From: DASPJR01 sp035628505
Lineage (GTDB): Bacteria; Planctomycetota; SZUA-567; H5-PLA8
NCBI GenBank assembly: GCA_035628505.1
Contig: DASPJR010000184.1
Span: 1-64,000, forward strand
Length of the DNA stretch: 64,000 nucleotides
Direction: 5' to 3'
The translations under genes were made by a program, and so were the position numbers. Numbering within the stretch: the stretch's first letter is position 1; the number at the start of each line of letters is the position of its first letter. Below the pieces are notes generated by a model. It made no database searches, was not told the DNA's origin, and worked only from the letters and a program-made list of their open reading frames with translations. Positions 41,887 to 50,196 of this stretch are shown here, one piece after another.

Positions 41887-41892
41887 AGAAAT
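41874..41892. promoter_or_regulatory. Candidate GbsR operator 2 (TTTCTGT-ATTC-ACAGAAA)
   Basis: A 7-bp inverted repeat covers the start codon of the DUF393 gene. It differs by a single base in the spacer from the core of the palindrome at 42479-42498. Finding both copies at the only two likely transcription starts of the locus supports a shared regulator, most simply the GbsR/MarR protein encoded between them. Confidence 0.65.
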
Positions 41893-41906
41893 CAGTCCTT
41901 AAAAGA

Positions 41907-41927
41907 AAAGGCGCGGTTTGCGCCTTT
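41907..41927 (-). terminator. Rho-independent terminator after gbsR
   Basis: AAAGGCGC-loop-GCGCCTTT is an 8-bp stem with a 5-base loop, followed on the minus strand by TTTTCTTTT. It starts six bases after the gbsR stop and precedes the DUF393 start, splitting the regulator transcript from the structural operon, though partial read-through is possible. Confidence 0.75.
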
Positions 41928-41932
41928 AACAA

Positions 41933-42466
41933 TCAGCCTGCCAGACCGAGGACTTTGCGTACTTTGTCGCTTGCTTTGACGAACTTGATCAACGCGGGCG
42001 TCGGCAGTTTCCGCACCTGTTCGTAGCACGCATTCATGCTTTCGAAAAATTCCTTAAACTCGCGCAGCCGTTTCTTTAGTTCCGCGTCGCCCGGCCCTGA
42101 GCGCTCGGCTTCGGCAACGCACTCACCGAGAATCGCGATGGTCGGATCAATTTCGCGCCGCTTGCGCTCGTGCAGAATCACCTGGAACATTTCCCAGGGA
42201 TCTTTCATGGATTCAAAGTGATCACGCCGGTCGCCGAGCACATGAACGATTTTCACAATTCCCCAGCCCTGCAATTCTTTCAGGCTGGTGCTGACGTTCG
42301 AGCGCGCCACCGAAAGCGTTTCGGCGATCTCTTCGGCCGTCAGCGGCTTCTCCGAAATGAAAAGGAGCGCATGAATCTGAGCGACCGTTCGGTTGACGCC
42401 CCAGCGCGTCCCCATTTCACCCCAGTGGAGCACGAACTTCTGAGCGACGGGTGAAAGCTTTGTCAT
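41933..42466 (-). CDS. GbsR/MarR-family transcriptional regulator
   Basis: 177 residues from ATG 42466, directly preceded by GGAAGGAAC. 'MGTRWGVNRTVAQIHALLFISEKPLTAEEIAETLSVARSNVSTSLKELQGWGIVKIVHVLGDRRDHFE' is the winged HTH of the GbsR branch of MarR, with the typical R-x-x-A-Q-I-H-A-L-L and R-S-N-V-S-x-S-L motifs and the beta wing G-D-R-R-D-H. The C-terminal helices form the dimer/effector part. It is monocistronic (terminator at 41907) and probably autoregulated by the palindrome 13 bases upstream of its start. In other bacteria GbsR responds to choline-like compounds; the effector here is unknown. Confidence 0.88.
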   Translation of the reverse strand: MTKLSPVAQKFVLHWGEMGTRWGVNRTVAQIHALLFISEKPLTAEEIAETLSVARSNVSTSLKELQGWGIVKIVHVLGDRRDHFESMKDPWEMFQVILHERKRREIDPTIAILGECVAEAERSGPGDAELKKRLREFKEFFESMNACYEQVRKLPTPALIKFVKASDKVRKVLGLAG

Positions 42467-42478
42467 GTTCCTTCCCTC

Positions 42479-42498
42479 ATTTCTGTATTTACAGAAAT
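42479..42498. promoter_or_regulatory. Candidate GbsR operator 1 (perfect 9-bp inverted repeat)
   Basis: ATTTCTGTA-TT-TACAGAAAT is an uninterrupted 9+2+9 palindrome lying just upstream of the gbsR start. Its core recurs before the DUF393 gene at 41874. The AT-rich palindrome stands out from the surrounding GC-rich DNA. Confidence 0.7.
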
Positions 42499-42597
42499 AC
42501 CTGATTTGTCGCTCAATGTCAATAAAATACGGATGGATTCGCGCGCTTTCGCCGGCGGACTCTTAGAACAGTGCTTTGCGGCTATGTGTAGAGACGC

Positions 42598-44394
42598 TTA
42601 CGCCTGCATCTTCTCAAACTCCCGCACCATCTCGCCCAGCACGTCCAGGCCGCCCTGCCAGAAGGCGGGATCTTTGATGTCAATGCCGACGCTCTGCATG
42701 AGTTCCTGCGGGGAGAGCGAGCCGCCTTTCTTGAGCAGCGTGACGTATTCCTCGGCAAAGCCGCCGCCTTTGCGCTTGTACTGCTGGAAGAGCGCCATCA
42801 CGAGCAGTTCGCCGAAGGAATATGCGTAGACATAAAACGGCGAACCGATGAAATGCGGGATGTAGCTCCACCAGAGCTTGTGGTCTTCGCCCAGAACGAC
42901 GCTGTCTGCGAACATCGATTGCTGCCGCTTCTGCCAATAATCGCCGAACTGCTCCGCGGTGAGCTCGCCCTTTTCGCGGCGATGCCGGTGGATGTCCTGC
43001 TCGAAGCGGTACATCACCGATTGGCGGAAGATCGTCGCGAAGGCACCTTCGATCTTGTCGGCGTAGAGCGCCAGCCGGTCTTTGGCGGATGCGCGTTTCT
43101 GCAGTTTTTCAAACACCAGCATCTCGGCAAACGTCGAAGCGAGCTCGGCAAGCGGCAACGTGCCGTGAAAATTGAAATAACTCTGTCCCCGCGACAATGA
43201 CGCGTGCACGCCATGACCCAGCTCGTGCGCAAGCGTGCTCACGTCGTCCATCTTGCCCAGGTAATTGACCATCACGTAAGGGTGCAGGTCGGGCGTGATG
43301 TACGAGCAGAATGCGCCGCCCCGCTTGCCGGGACGCACTTCGGCATCGATCCAGTTACCGGTGAAGAATTCCTCGGCGGTGCTCTTCACGACCGGGGAGA
43401 ATTCACCGAGGGCACCGAGAACGATGTCGCGGCCTTCATCCCAGGGAATGCGCTCGGCGGTGTCAAACAGCGGCGCGTAGCGGTCGTAGTGCGTGAGCTC
43501 CGGCAGATTCAGCAGCTTGCGTTTCAAACGGTAATAGCGCGCGACCATGACTGCATTTTTCTCGACGGCGCTAACAACCGTCTCGACAGTTTGATTATCC
43601 AGCTCGTTCGAGAGATGCCGTGATTCTTCAGGGGAGGTGTGCTTGCGCAGGCGGTCGCGCGTGGCTTTGTCCTGCAGTAGCGTGTTGAAAATAAACGTGA
43701 GCACGCGGCCGTTCTCGCGCAGCCCGTTGGTGAAGCCTTCGCTGGCGCGGCGGCGAACCTCGCGGTCGGGGTTGCGCAGGCGCGCGAGCACTTCAGGCTG
43801 CGTGAGCTCTTCGATTGTGCCGTCGGCTTTCTGTACTTTGAACTTGGCGTTGGAGGTCACTTCAGTGAACAGCCGGCAGAACGCGCGCCCTCCGGTGTTC
43901 GAGAGCTCCTCCATGATCTTTTCTTCAGGCTCGCTCAGTGTATGGCTGCGGAAGGCTCGTGCCGTCGTGATGTAATGTCGGTATGGAGCCAGCCGCACGT
44001 CCGCCGTGAGGCGCGTCATAAGGGCTTCGTCGGCCGCGAGGAGCTCAAGTTCGAAGAACATCAATATGATGCTGAGCTCGGTGCCCTTCTCCTGCATTTT
44101 CTGCATGAAGGCGCCGATCTCCGGGTCTTTCGAATTGCAGGCAAACAGCAGGCCTGCGAAATTGCCGGGCTTGGCACTTTCCTGAGAGATCGATTCATAC
44201 TCAGCAATGGCATCGGCGAGCGTGGCGGCTGTAAGATCGGGTGAATTGATCCGGCCGCGGTACTTTTTTGCAAACTCTTCCGCCCGGCGCTTCTGCTCTG
44301 CGATGTTCTGTTCAATGCGCGGATCGTTGATGCCGCTGAACAGATCGCTCAGATTCCAATGTACTTTGGGAGATTCGAACGCTGCTGTGGTCAC
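42598..44394 (-). CDS. pepF: Oligoendopeptidase F (M3B metallopeptidase)
   Basis: 598 residues from GTG 44394, with GAGGA about eight bases upstream. The zinc site is 'LAHELGHGVHASLSRGQ' (HExxH) with the downstream Glu in 'LASTFAEMLVFEKL'. Other family blocks are 'VHWNLSDLFSGINDPRIEQ' at the N-terminus, 'RPGKRGGAFCSYITPDLHPYVMVNY', 'FEQDIHRHRREKGELTAEQFGDYW' and 'HFIGSPFYVYAYSFGELLVMALFQQYK'. The length is normal for PepF. It is cytosolic and degrades short peptides. It stands alone, 131 bases from the gbsR operator. Confidence 0.93.
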   Translation of the reverse strand: MTTAAFESPKVHWNLSDLFSGINDPRIEQNIAEQKRRAEEFAKKYRGRINSPDLTAATLADAIAEYESISQESAKPGNFAGLLFACNSKDPEIGAFMQKMQEKGTELSIILMFFELELLAADEALMTRLTADVRLAPYRHYITTARAFRSHTLSEPEEKIMEELSNTGGRAFCRLFTEVTSNAKFKVQKADGTIEELTQPEVLARLRNPDREVRRRASEGFTNGLRENGRVLTFIFNTLLQDKATRDRLRKHTSPEESRHLSNELDNQTVETVVSAVEKNAVMVARYYRLKRKLLNLPELTHYDRYAPLFDTAERIPWDEGRDIVLGALGEFSPVVKSTAEEFFTGNWIDAEVRPGKRGGAFCSYITPDLHPYVMVNYLGKMDDVSTLAHELGHGVHASLSRGQSYFNFHGTLPLAELASTFAEMLVFEKLQKRASAKDRLALYADKIEGAFATIFRQSVMYRFEQDIHRHRREKGELTAEQFGDYWQKRQQSMFADSVVLGEDHKLWWSYIPHFIGSPFYVYAYSFGELLVMALFQQYKRKGGGFAEEYVTLLKKGGSLSPQELMQSVGIDIKDPAFWQGGLDVLGEMVREFEKMQA

Positions 44395-44476
44395 GGGGGG
44401 GGTTCCTCGCTGGGTTCGGACTGCGAATCAATACTGCTTCGCAAGCTAACACGAGGCCGCACGGCAGACAACGTGC

Positions 44477-45406
44477 TTAGAAAAGACGAATGATCGCATA
44501 AGCGCCGTTGCCAAACAGCGCGAGCAGAGGGACCAGGGTGACCATCAGCGCGCCGCGCGAATTGTCGCTCTCGATCTGGCCATCGGCAGTCACCCGGAAC
44601 GAGCCGGGCAAGCCGTCAATCACCACCGCGCGCGTTGGATCGGCCGGATCGTAGACGATTTTTTCGCCGGCCTCGTCCTGCAGCCTTTGCGTCTCATGCG
44701 TCTTCGCAACCGCTTCGTATGTGCGGCCATCGGCAGCGTTAAACTCGAAGGTGAGCTTATACACCGTCTGCTTGTTCACACTCGAGCTTGTAGGCTCCTT
44801 GGCCTTCAATACGCCTGTGGCAACAATGCCATTCTCGAGGAGGCGCCGCGCTTTGCGGCCGGTAAGCCATCCGGGAACAAGGAAGGCGAGCCCAACCAAT
44901 GGAAAGAGCAGCGTCACGCCGGCCGCGGCTGAAAAAACCCGGCTGCGATAACCAGAGATGCGGCTGATGCGCGGATCAGACGCAGCGTACTCGACAGTTA
45001 CCGGCGCACCGGCGTCGTGCGATCTGCCCACCGCGTACGAGCAGCCCTGGTATGTGTTCTTGCCTTCTTTGAAGGTGTAGTGAATGGCCCAGATCGGCGT
45101 TCCCTTGCGGTGCTTGGATCCGCCCTCGCTCGCGCTTGACTTTTCGCTGCTGGTGACAACACCCTGGCAGGTCTTCAGCGGCCCGCGGAAGGAGAACCAC
45201 GACATCGCTTCACAGTTGATCACGAAGATCCAGAATAAGATTGAGCCGAAGGCGAAGAAAAACCAGCCCATTTGATTGAGCATGCCACCGAAAGTTATAT
45301 GACAACGCACCGGCAAGGGTACGCGTCGCGGGGGCGGCGCAAGATTATCGATGTTTGGATGGCTCACCCGGCGGATCTCCTCTTTCGCCTCGATATCGTT
45401 GCTCAA
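44477..45406 (-). CDS. DUF3592 membrane protein
   Basis: 309 residues, probably from TTG 45406 (GAGAGAG about four bases upstream); no closer ATG is well placed. A first helix ('MGWFFFAFGSILFWIFVI') is followed by a DUF3592 beta domain ('CQGVVTSSEKSS...IWAIHYTFKEGKNTYQGCSYAVG', 'PVTVEYAASDPRISRISGY'). A second helix ('VFSAAAGVTLLFPLVGLAFLV') and a second DUF3592-like beta domain ('YKLTFEFNAADGRTYEAVAKT', 'KIVYDPADPTRAVVIDGLPG') come next, then a last helix. The domain is duplicated. Function unknown. Confidence 0.75.
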   Translation of the reverse strand: MSNDIEAKEEIRRVSHPNIDNLAPPPRRVPLPVRCHITFGGMLNQMGWFFFAFGSILFWIFVINCEAMSWFSFRGPLKTCQGVVTSSEKSSASEGGSKHRKGTPIWAIHYTFKEGKNTYQGCSYAVGRSHDAGAPVTVEYAASDPRISRISGYRSRVFSAAAGVTLLFPLVGLAFLVPGWLTGRKARRLLENGIVATGVLKAKEPTSSSVNKQTVYKLTFEFNAADGRTYEAVAKTHETQRLQDEAGEKIVYDPADPTRAVVIDGLPGSFRVTADGQIESDNSRGALMVTLVPLLALFGNGAYAIIRLF

Positions 45407-45556
45407 TGTACTCTCTCATCAGTCCAGCGGTAATTACAAAAACAGTCCACTTTTGGAATTGAAGCTCTCAAACGCACAAAGCTTGGCGTGCGCTTTGTGT
45501 CTCCGACATCTGGTTTTGCGGATGTCCGCACGTGAGGCTTGATGAAAGGAGGACGC

Positions 45557-45940
45557 ATGAGATTTATTCCCACGCGCGTCCACGGCGTTCTGGATTACAT
45601 CATGGGATTGGCCCTGATGGCGGCACCGTGGCTTTTCAGGTTTAACAACAATGGTCCGGAGATGTGGATTCCAGTCGGACTTGGCGCATTCGTGATCTTG
45701 TACAGCCTGATTACGGATTACGAATGGGGCGTCGCTCAGGGCATCTCCATGCCGGCGCATCTGTGGCTCGACGGGCTGGGCGGTTTGTTCCTGGCCGCGT
45801 CGCCGTGGCTGTTCGGCTTTGAAGATCGCGTCTATCTGCCGCACCTGATTTTCGGGCTCGGCGAGTTCGCGGCCGCGATGCTGACGCAGACGGTGCCGAC
45901 GCGGCACCCGCGCTTCAGCTTCCGTGAGCGCCATGTCTGA
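45557..45940 (+). CDS. SPW-repeat membrane protein
   Basis: The start is ATG 45557, five bases after AAAGGAGG; earlier starts fall on that site. 127 residues. Two SPW-type units are visible: 'HGVLDYIMGLALMAAPWLFRF' and 'HLWLDGLGGLFLAASPWLFGF', each a helix ending in A-x-P-W-L-F. Four membrane helices in all. SPW proteins are small integral membrane proteins of unknown, possibly stress-related, role. It is followed by a clear terminator (45968-45995). Confidence 0.82.
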   Translation: MRFIPTRVHGVLDYIMGLALMAAPWLFRFNNNGPEMWIPVGLGAFVILYSLITDYEWGVAQGISMPAHLWLDGLGGLFLAASPWLFGFEDRVYLPHLIFGLGEFAAAMLTQTVPTRHPRFSFRERHV

Positions 45941-45967
45941 AGCCTTTGAAGTTAAAAAGCTCAGAAG

Positions 45968-45995
45968 CGCCGCCTGCAAGTGGGCGGCGTTTTTA
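45968..45995 (+). terminator. Rho-independent terminator after the SPW gene
   Basis: CGCCGCC-8-base loop-GGCGGCG followed by six T, 28 bases after the stop at 45940. Strong 7-bp GC stem. Confidence 0.75.
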
Positions 45996-46050
45996 TTCGC
46001 AAGGCACCCTGCTTGCGCTTTTGTCCGGCGTACTTTCGAGGAGTTCTTCG

Positions 46051-47175
46051 ATGAATCCTGATCACGTGAAAGCTTCTGGAAAAATCCGCTACGCAGTCGT
46101 CGGTCTGGGTCATATCGCTCAAGCCGCGGTGCTGCCCGCGTTTGAACACGCTTCAGAAAACTCTGTCCTGGCCGCACTTGTCTCGGATGATCCGATTAAG
46201 CTGCAGGAACTTGGCACGCGCTATAACGTTCCGAATACATACATGTATGCGCAATACGATGAGATGCTGCGCAGCGGCAATGTGGATGCCGTCTACATCG
46301 CACTTCCCAATCATCTGCACCGCCAGTACACCGAGCGCGCGGCGCGTGCCGGGGTTCATGTTCTTTGCGAGAAACCCATGGCCGTTACGGTTCCCGATTG
46401 CGAAGCCATGATCCGCGCCGCCCGCGAAGGCAACGTCAAGCTGATGATCGCCTACCGACTGCATTTCGAGGAAGCGAATCTCAGCGCCATCGAGCTGTGC
46501 GAATCCGGAAAACTCGGCGACGTCAAGCTGTTCAACTCCGCGTTCACCATGCAGGTGGCCGACCGTAATATCCGGCTTTCCCGTGAGATGGGAGGGGGCC
46601 CCATTTACGACATAGGCATCTACTGCATCAACGCCGCGCGCTATATTTTTCGGGATGAACCCACGGAGGTTTTCGCGTTCCTCGGCAATACTGGAGACCC
46701 GCGTTTTAGGGATGTCGAGGAACAGGCGGCCGTGTGCCTTTACTTCCCGCATGGGCGCGTAGCGTCGTTCGAAGTCAGCTTCGGCGCGGCGCCGATGGCG
46801 CGTTATGACGTGATCGGAACGCGCGGCACCCTCAGCATGCTGCAGGCATATGAATACGAATCACCGATTACACAATTTGTCACCATAGAAGGAAAATCGT
46901 CGGCACGCGAGTTCCACAAGCGCGATCAGTTCGCACCAGAACTGATCTATTTTTCGAATTGCATCCTGCAGAACAAAGAGCCCGAGCCGGATGGCTACGA
47001 AGGCCTGGCAGACGTCCGGATCATCGAAGGCATCTTTGAATCTGCACGCAGCACGAAATCAGCGCTGATCGATCCGCTGCAGCTGCGGTCACGGCCCAGC
47101 CTGGCGCAGCAGATCAAGAGGCCGGCTGTCAGCGAGCCGGAACTGGTTCACGCCTTTCCACCGTCGAAAGATTGA
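46051..47175 (+). CDS. Gfo/Idh/MocA family oxidoreductase
   Basis: The start is ATG 46051 after GAGGAG. 374 residues. The Rossmann N-terminus 'IRYAVVGLGHIAQAAVLPAF' (G-x-G-x-x-A) binds NAD(P); 'VDAVYIALPNHLH', 'AGVHVLCEKPMAV' (conserved E-K-P) and 'GGGPIYDIGIYCINAARYIF' (D-x-x-x-H-like active-site helix, here D-I-G-I-Y-C-I-N) follow. The C-terminal beta sheet domain is complete. Similar proteins include glucose-fructose oxidoreductases; substrate not assignable. The last ~30 residues are family-specific. The alpha/beta hydrolase gene follows at 35 bases, possibly co-transcribed. Confidence 0.88.
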   Translation: MNPDHVKASGKIRYAVVGLGHIAQAAVLPAFEHASENSVLAALVSDDPIKLQELGTRYNVPNTYMYAQYDEMLRSGNVDAVYIALPNHLHRQYTERAARAGVHVLCEKPMAVTVPDCEAMIRAAREGNVKLMIAYRLHFEEANLSAIELCESGKLGDVKLFNSAFTMQVADRNIRLSREMGGGPIYDIGIYCINAARYIFRDEPTEVFAFLGNTGDPRFRDVEEQAAVCLYFPHGRVASFEVSFGAAPMARYDVIGTRGTLSMLQAYEYESPITQFVTIEGKSSAREFHKRDQFAPELIYFSNCILQNKEPEPDGYEGLADVRIIEGIFESARSTKSALIDPLQLRSRPSLAQQIKRPAVSEPELVHAFPPSKD

Positions 47176-47210
47176 CGCTCCTCGCCTCAACTTGCCAAAG
47201 GTGACTGCGC

Positions 47211-48125
47211 GTGTTACAGCGCGCAGTCATGCCCCAGACACATGCCGCACTTGAGCTTCCGGCGATTCCCAGCCTCGATCGTTCACACCTGCGGCTTGAA
47301 CCGTGCCGCGCGCCCAGCTTCAGCAGCGTGGGCGCGCTCGTTCCCGCCGCGCAGCCCTATCTCTGTGCAGATCCGAATGCTCCGGCGTTGCTGATGATTC
47401 CGGGACTCGGCGTCGACGGTCTTAGCTTCATCCGGCAGCTTCCGCTGGGTGCGCTGAGTTCTCTTTATTTTCTGCAGACTCCCAATCATGGCTGCGAAGG
47501 TGAGCGTGGATTGCATGCATACGCGCGCTTTGCCGAAGAGTTCATTCTTGATCACCGTCTTGATCAGAGGCCCGGCGGGCTGGTGCTAGGCGGGGCGTCG
47601 ATGGGCGGCGCCGTTTCGCTCGCCGTGGCAATCCGCGGACGCGTGAAACTGCGGGGACTGGTGCTGATCGGCACGTTCGGATCGGCCAGGCACCTGCCAC
47701 TTTTTCAGCGTGTTCTGGCGCCGCTTGCGTATGTGATTCCGATGGGGTTTTTCCGTAAGGCAGTGTGGCTGCTTGCCGGTCGTACCGGGCTGCGGCGCTG
47801 CAGCCGGGAAGAAGGCGAGTGGATGGCGAGCCCGCTTGTCTCTCGCTCACTGAGGTATTACGGACGTGCCGTCATGGCGCTGACGCGGCAGGAGCAAATC
47901 GAAGCCGCAGGCAAAATCGCTGTGCCCGCGCTGGTGCTTCATGGAGAAAGAGATCCGGTGCTGCCGCTGGCCGCGGGAGTCGAGCTGGCTGAAACGCTGC
48001 CGCGTGCGACGCTGCTGAAGATCACCGGCGCGGGACACTCGCCTTTTTTCTCACACGCGCCGGAAGTCAATGCGGCTATTGCGCGCTTTCTGCGGGAGCT
48101 TCCGCAGCTGGAATGCGGTCCTTGA
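47211..48125 (+). CDS. Alpha/beta-hydrolase fold protein
   Basis: 304 residues from GTG 47211 (AAAGGTGA upstream; an ATG at 47229 is an alternative). 'ALLMIPGLGVDGLSFIRQLP' holds the oxyanion loop. The nucleophile elbow is 'LGGASMGGAVSLA' (G-x-S-x-G), the acid is Asp in 'VLHGERDPVLPL', and the His is in 'ITGAGHSPFFSHAPEV'. A helical lid lies at ~160-220. Soluble esterase or thioesterase-like hydrolase of unknown substrate. Its 3' end overlaps the convergent membrane-protein gene by 50 bases. Confidence 0.87.
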   Translation: MLQRAVMPQTHAALELPAIPSLDRSHLRLEPCRAPSFSSVGALVPAAQPYLCADPNAPALLMIPGLGVDGLSFIRQLPLGALSSLYFLQTPNHGCEGERGLHAYARFAEEFILDHRLDQRPGGLVLGGASMGGAVSLAVAIRGRVKLRGLVLIGTFGSARHLPLFQRVLAPLAYVIPMGFFRKAVWLLAGRTGLRRCSREEGEWMASPLVSRSLRYYGRAVMALTRQEQIEAAGKIAVPALVLHGERDPVLPLAAGVELAETLPRATLLKITGAGHSPFFSHAPEVNAAIARFLRELPQLECGP

Positions 48126-48582
48126 GATCCAGCACCTGCTCAATCCGCGTATGCAGCGGGTGCAGATGGGGCATCGGCCCGCGCGTCACGAGCACACGTG
48201 CGCCGTTTTCCAGCAGCAGGCAAAGCATGCCGTCCTTGCCCTGGCTTGAGAAGCTGGTGACGAATTTTACATCTGAGTACCGGTAAACAGCCGATGTGCG
48301 CCAGCCCTGAAGGATGTGTATTTCACGACGCTCGTGATGGAAGATCACACGGCGCTGGGAAAAGATCATCAGCACGCCGCCCGATCCGAAAGTGAGCGTG
48401 TACATCGCCGCCTGCACCAGCAATTCTGGCGGCACCGTCCATTCCAGTTTTTCGACCATTGAGATCAGCGGCAACGTGATGGTAATCAGCCCAATGCCAC
48501 AGAAGAAAAGGCCCAGGCACTCAACAAAGCGGCCTGGGCCAATGGCAAGGAGCTCGCGCGTATCCCGCTGAATTGTAAGCAT
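48076..48582 (-). CDS. Two-helix membrane protein, unknown function
   Basis: 168 residues from ATG 48582 (no clear ribosome site). Helices at ~18-42 ('FVECLGLFFCGIGLITITLPLIS') and ~52-75 ('LLVQAAMYTLTFGSGGVLMIF') are followed by a PH-like beta domain ('QRRVIFHHERREIHILQGWRTSAVYRYSDVKFVTSF', 'LLLENGARVLVTRGPM'). The 3' end overlaps the hydrolase gene by 50 bases on the opposite strand. The early coding region contains a strong hairpin (48510-48540) followed by T-rich sequence. No family recognised with confidence. Confidence 0.65.
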   Translation of the reverse strand: MLTIQRDTRELLAIGPGRFVECLGLFFCGIGLITITLPLISMVEKLEWTVPPELLVQAAMYTLTFGSGGVLMIFSQRRVIFHHERREIHILQGWRTSAVYRYSDVKFVTSFSSQGKDGMLCLLLENGARVLVTRGPMPHLHPLHTRIEQVLDLKDRIPAAEAPAESAQ

Positions 48583-48601
48583 AGTTCAGCCAAAAACCGG
48601 A

Positions 48602-48949
48602 TCAGACAGCAAGCTGAGGTTCCTCGGAACCGAATCCGAGCAGCGGATAAAAAATAAAGCCCAGGAACAGCAGGCCGAAGGCGTAGCCGGTTCCTTTCCC
48701 GTAGGCAGTAGCCACCTTTTCGGAGAGCAGGTAGTAAAGGTAAAGCCAATAAAGGCTGATTATGGGCAAAAATGCAAGCACGATCAGCCACATCGGCTTA
48801 TTGATCACCTTCAAAACGAAAATCATGTTCAGTATCGGAACAAAGATCCACCATGCATCGTCGTAGCCCATACGCGAAAAGGTCTTGTACATTCCCACGG
48901 CAACACCGATTACCAGCACGACAAAGAACAGGAAAAAGATATTGTCCAC
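48602..48949 (-). CDS. DUF5684-like small membrane protein
   Basis: The start is GTG 48949, five bases after GGAGG; a longer frame to 49042 lacks support. 115 residues and three membrane helices: 'NIFFLFFVVLVIGVAVGMY', 'AWWIFVPILNMIFVLKV' with 'MWLIVLAFLPIISLYWLYLYYL', and 'GYAFGLLFLGFIFYPLLGF'. 'AWWIFVPILN...K..nkP' followed by 'FG...G...LGfi..P.LGFG' is typical of the DUF5684 group often annotated as small signal-peptidase-associated membrane proteins. Function unknown. Confidence 0.75.
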   Translation of the reverse strand: MDNIFFLFFVVLVIGVAVGMYKTFSRMGYDDAWWIFVPILNMIFVLKVINKPMWLIVLAFLPIISLYWLYLYYLLSEKVATAYGKGTGYAFGLLFLGFIFYPLLGFGSEEPQLAV

Positions 48950-49067
48950 GTGATCCTCCTCGGCGGCGCAGTGCGCCCCACGGTGATGTTTGCTGTATAG
49001 GAAACGTGGCGTGTAGGTTATAATTTCCCGTGGTAATATCAATAGACATCTTTGTGGACTCTACCGT

Positions 49068-49553
49068 ATGACACAATACCCGGACCCTTGCCGCCCCGAC
49101 ATTGTCCTTCACACGCAGCGCCTGTTGAACAGCTTTCGCCGCTGGACTGGCCGCGAGCTGCTGCCGCGAAGCGGCTCGCCGGAAGACCAGTCGCGCGCGC
49201 TCTTCCAGGCGCCGTTCGTCGTGGTCTCCGACGGTACGCAGCCCGATCCGATCCTCAACTATGGCAACGCGGCAGCGCTGGAACTCTGGCAGATGAGCTT
49301 CGAGCAGCTCACGAGCATCCCCTCGCGCCAGACGGCTGAGCCCGTCCACCAGGCCGAGCGTGCGCGGCTGATGGCGGAAGTCACACGCAATGGCTTCATC
49401 GCAGATTACAAAGGAATCCGCATCGCCAGCACCGGGCGGCGCTTCGCCATTGAGCGCGCCATCGTCTGGATCGTTACGGACGAGCAGCAGCAGATCATCG
49501 GCAAGGCCGCAACCTTCGACGCCTGGACGTTCCTCGACGAGAAAAAGAAATAG
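49068..49553 (+). CDS. MEKHLA-domain protein
   Basis: 161 residues from ATG 49068. The whole protein matches the MEKHLA (PAS-related) domain: 'LNSFRRWTGRELLP', 'PFVVVSDGTQPDPILNYGNAAALELWQMSFEQLTSIPSRQTAEP', 'FIADYKGIRIASTGRRFAIERAIVW', 'AATFDAW'. MEKHLA domains share ancestry with PAS folds and are presumed ligand sensors; the free-standing bacterial form has no established role. It is probably transcribed alone; the ECF sigma gene starts 80 bases later. Confidence 0.87.
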   Translation: MTQYPDPCRPDIVLHTQRLLNSFRRWTGRELLPRSGSPEDQSRALFQAPFVVVSDGTQPDPILNYGNAAALELWQMSFEQLTSIPSRQTAEPVHQAERARLMAEVTRNGFIADYKGIRIASTGRRFAIERAIVWIVTDEQQQIIGKAATFDAWTFLDEKKK

Positions 49554-49632
49554 CAGATTTCTCCGGACGCCCGCGCTTCTTGTTTGTTCTTAGTGCCGGA
49601 TACAGAAGGTACGAACAGCATCAGGATACCTT

Positions 49633-50196
49633 ATGCAGAGCCCGGCCGCTGTGCGCGAAAGCCCCCTTACCCGTCAAACGGCTGCAGCAGAAAGCGACCG
49701 CACCTGGCCCGGCACGGAAACTCTCTTCGACGCGCTCAGCCCGAAACTGCTTTTCTATCTGCGCGGCCTTACCGGGGACGATTTGCTGGCAGAAGATCTG
49801 CTGCAGGACCTGTTCGTTTCACTACTGAAAAACGAACGCGAGCGCGGCCAGCAGCCGCTCTCAGCCGGGTATGCCTTCCGCGCCGCGCGCAACGCTGCCA
49901 TCAATGCGCGCAACACCGCCGCGCGGCAGCAGCGCATCACACAGGACTGGCAGCGCTGGCGAAGCGCGCTGATGCCTGTGGGAAACAACCCGGACGAGCG
50001 CGAGGAATTTGAGCGGCTTTCGCAGGCGCTTGAATCGATTCCCGACGAGCAGCGCGAAATCGTGCTGCTGCGCACGCATGGCGATTTGAGCTTCGCGCAG
50101 ATCGCGGCGGTGCTGGAGCGGCCCAAGTCGAGCGTCGCAGACAGCTACTCCGCCGCGCTTGCGCAGCTCAGAAAATTTCTGGAGAAGGACGCATGA
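49633..50196 (+). CDS. ECF-type RNA polymerase sigma factor
   Basis: ATG 49633 follows AGGATACC. 187 residues. Region 2: 'LSPKLLFYLRGLTGDDLLAEDLLQDLFVSLLKNER...YAFRAARNAAINARN'. Region 4: 'LESIPDEQREIVLLRTHGDLSFAQIAAVLERPKSSVADSYSAALAQLRKFL', with its HTH. The stop overlaps the next gene's ATG (ATGA), so it is coupled to the single-pass membrane protein, which is the probable anti-sigma or signal partner. Target promoters unknown; self-activation is usual for the class. Confidence 0.9.
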   Translation: MQSPAAVRESPLTRQTAAAESDRTWPGTETLFDALSPKLLFYLRGLTGDDLLAEDLLQDLFVSLLKNERERGQQPLSAGYAFRAARNAAINARNTAARQQRITQDWQRWRSALMPVGNNPDEREEFERLSQALESIPDEQREIVLLRTHGDLSFAQIAAVLERPKSSVADSYSAALAQLRKFLEKDA

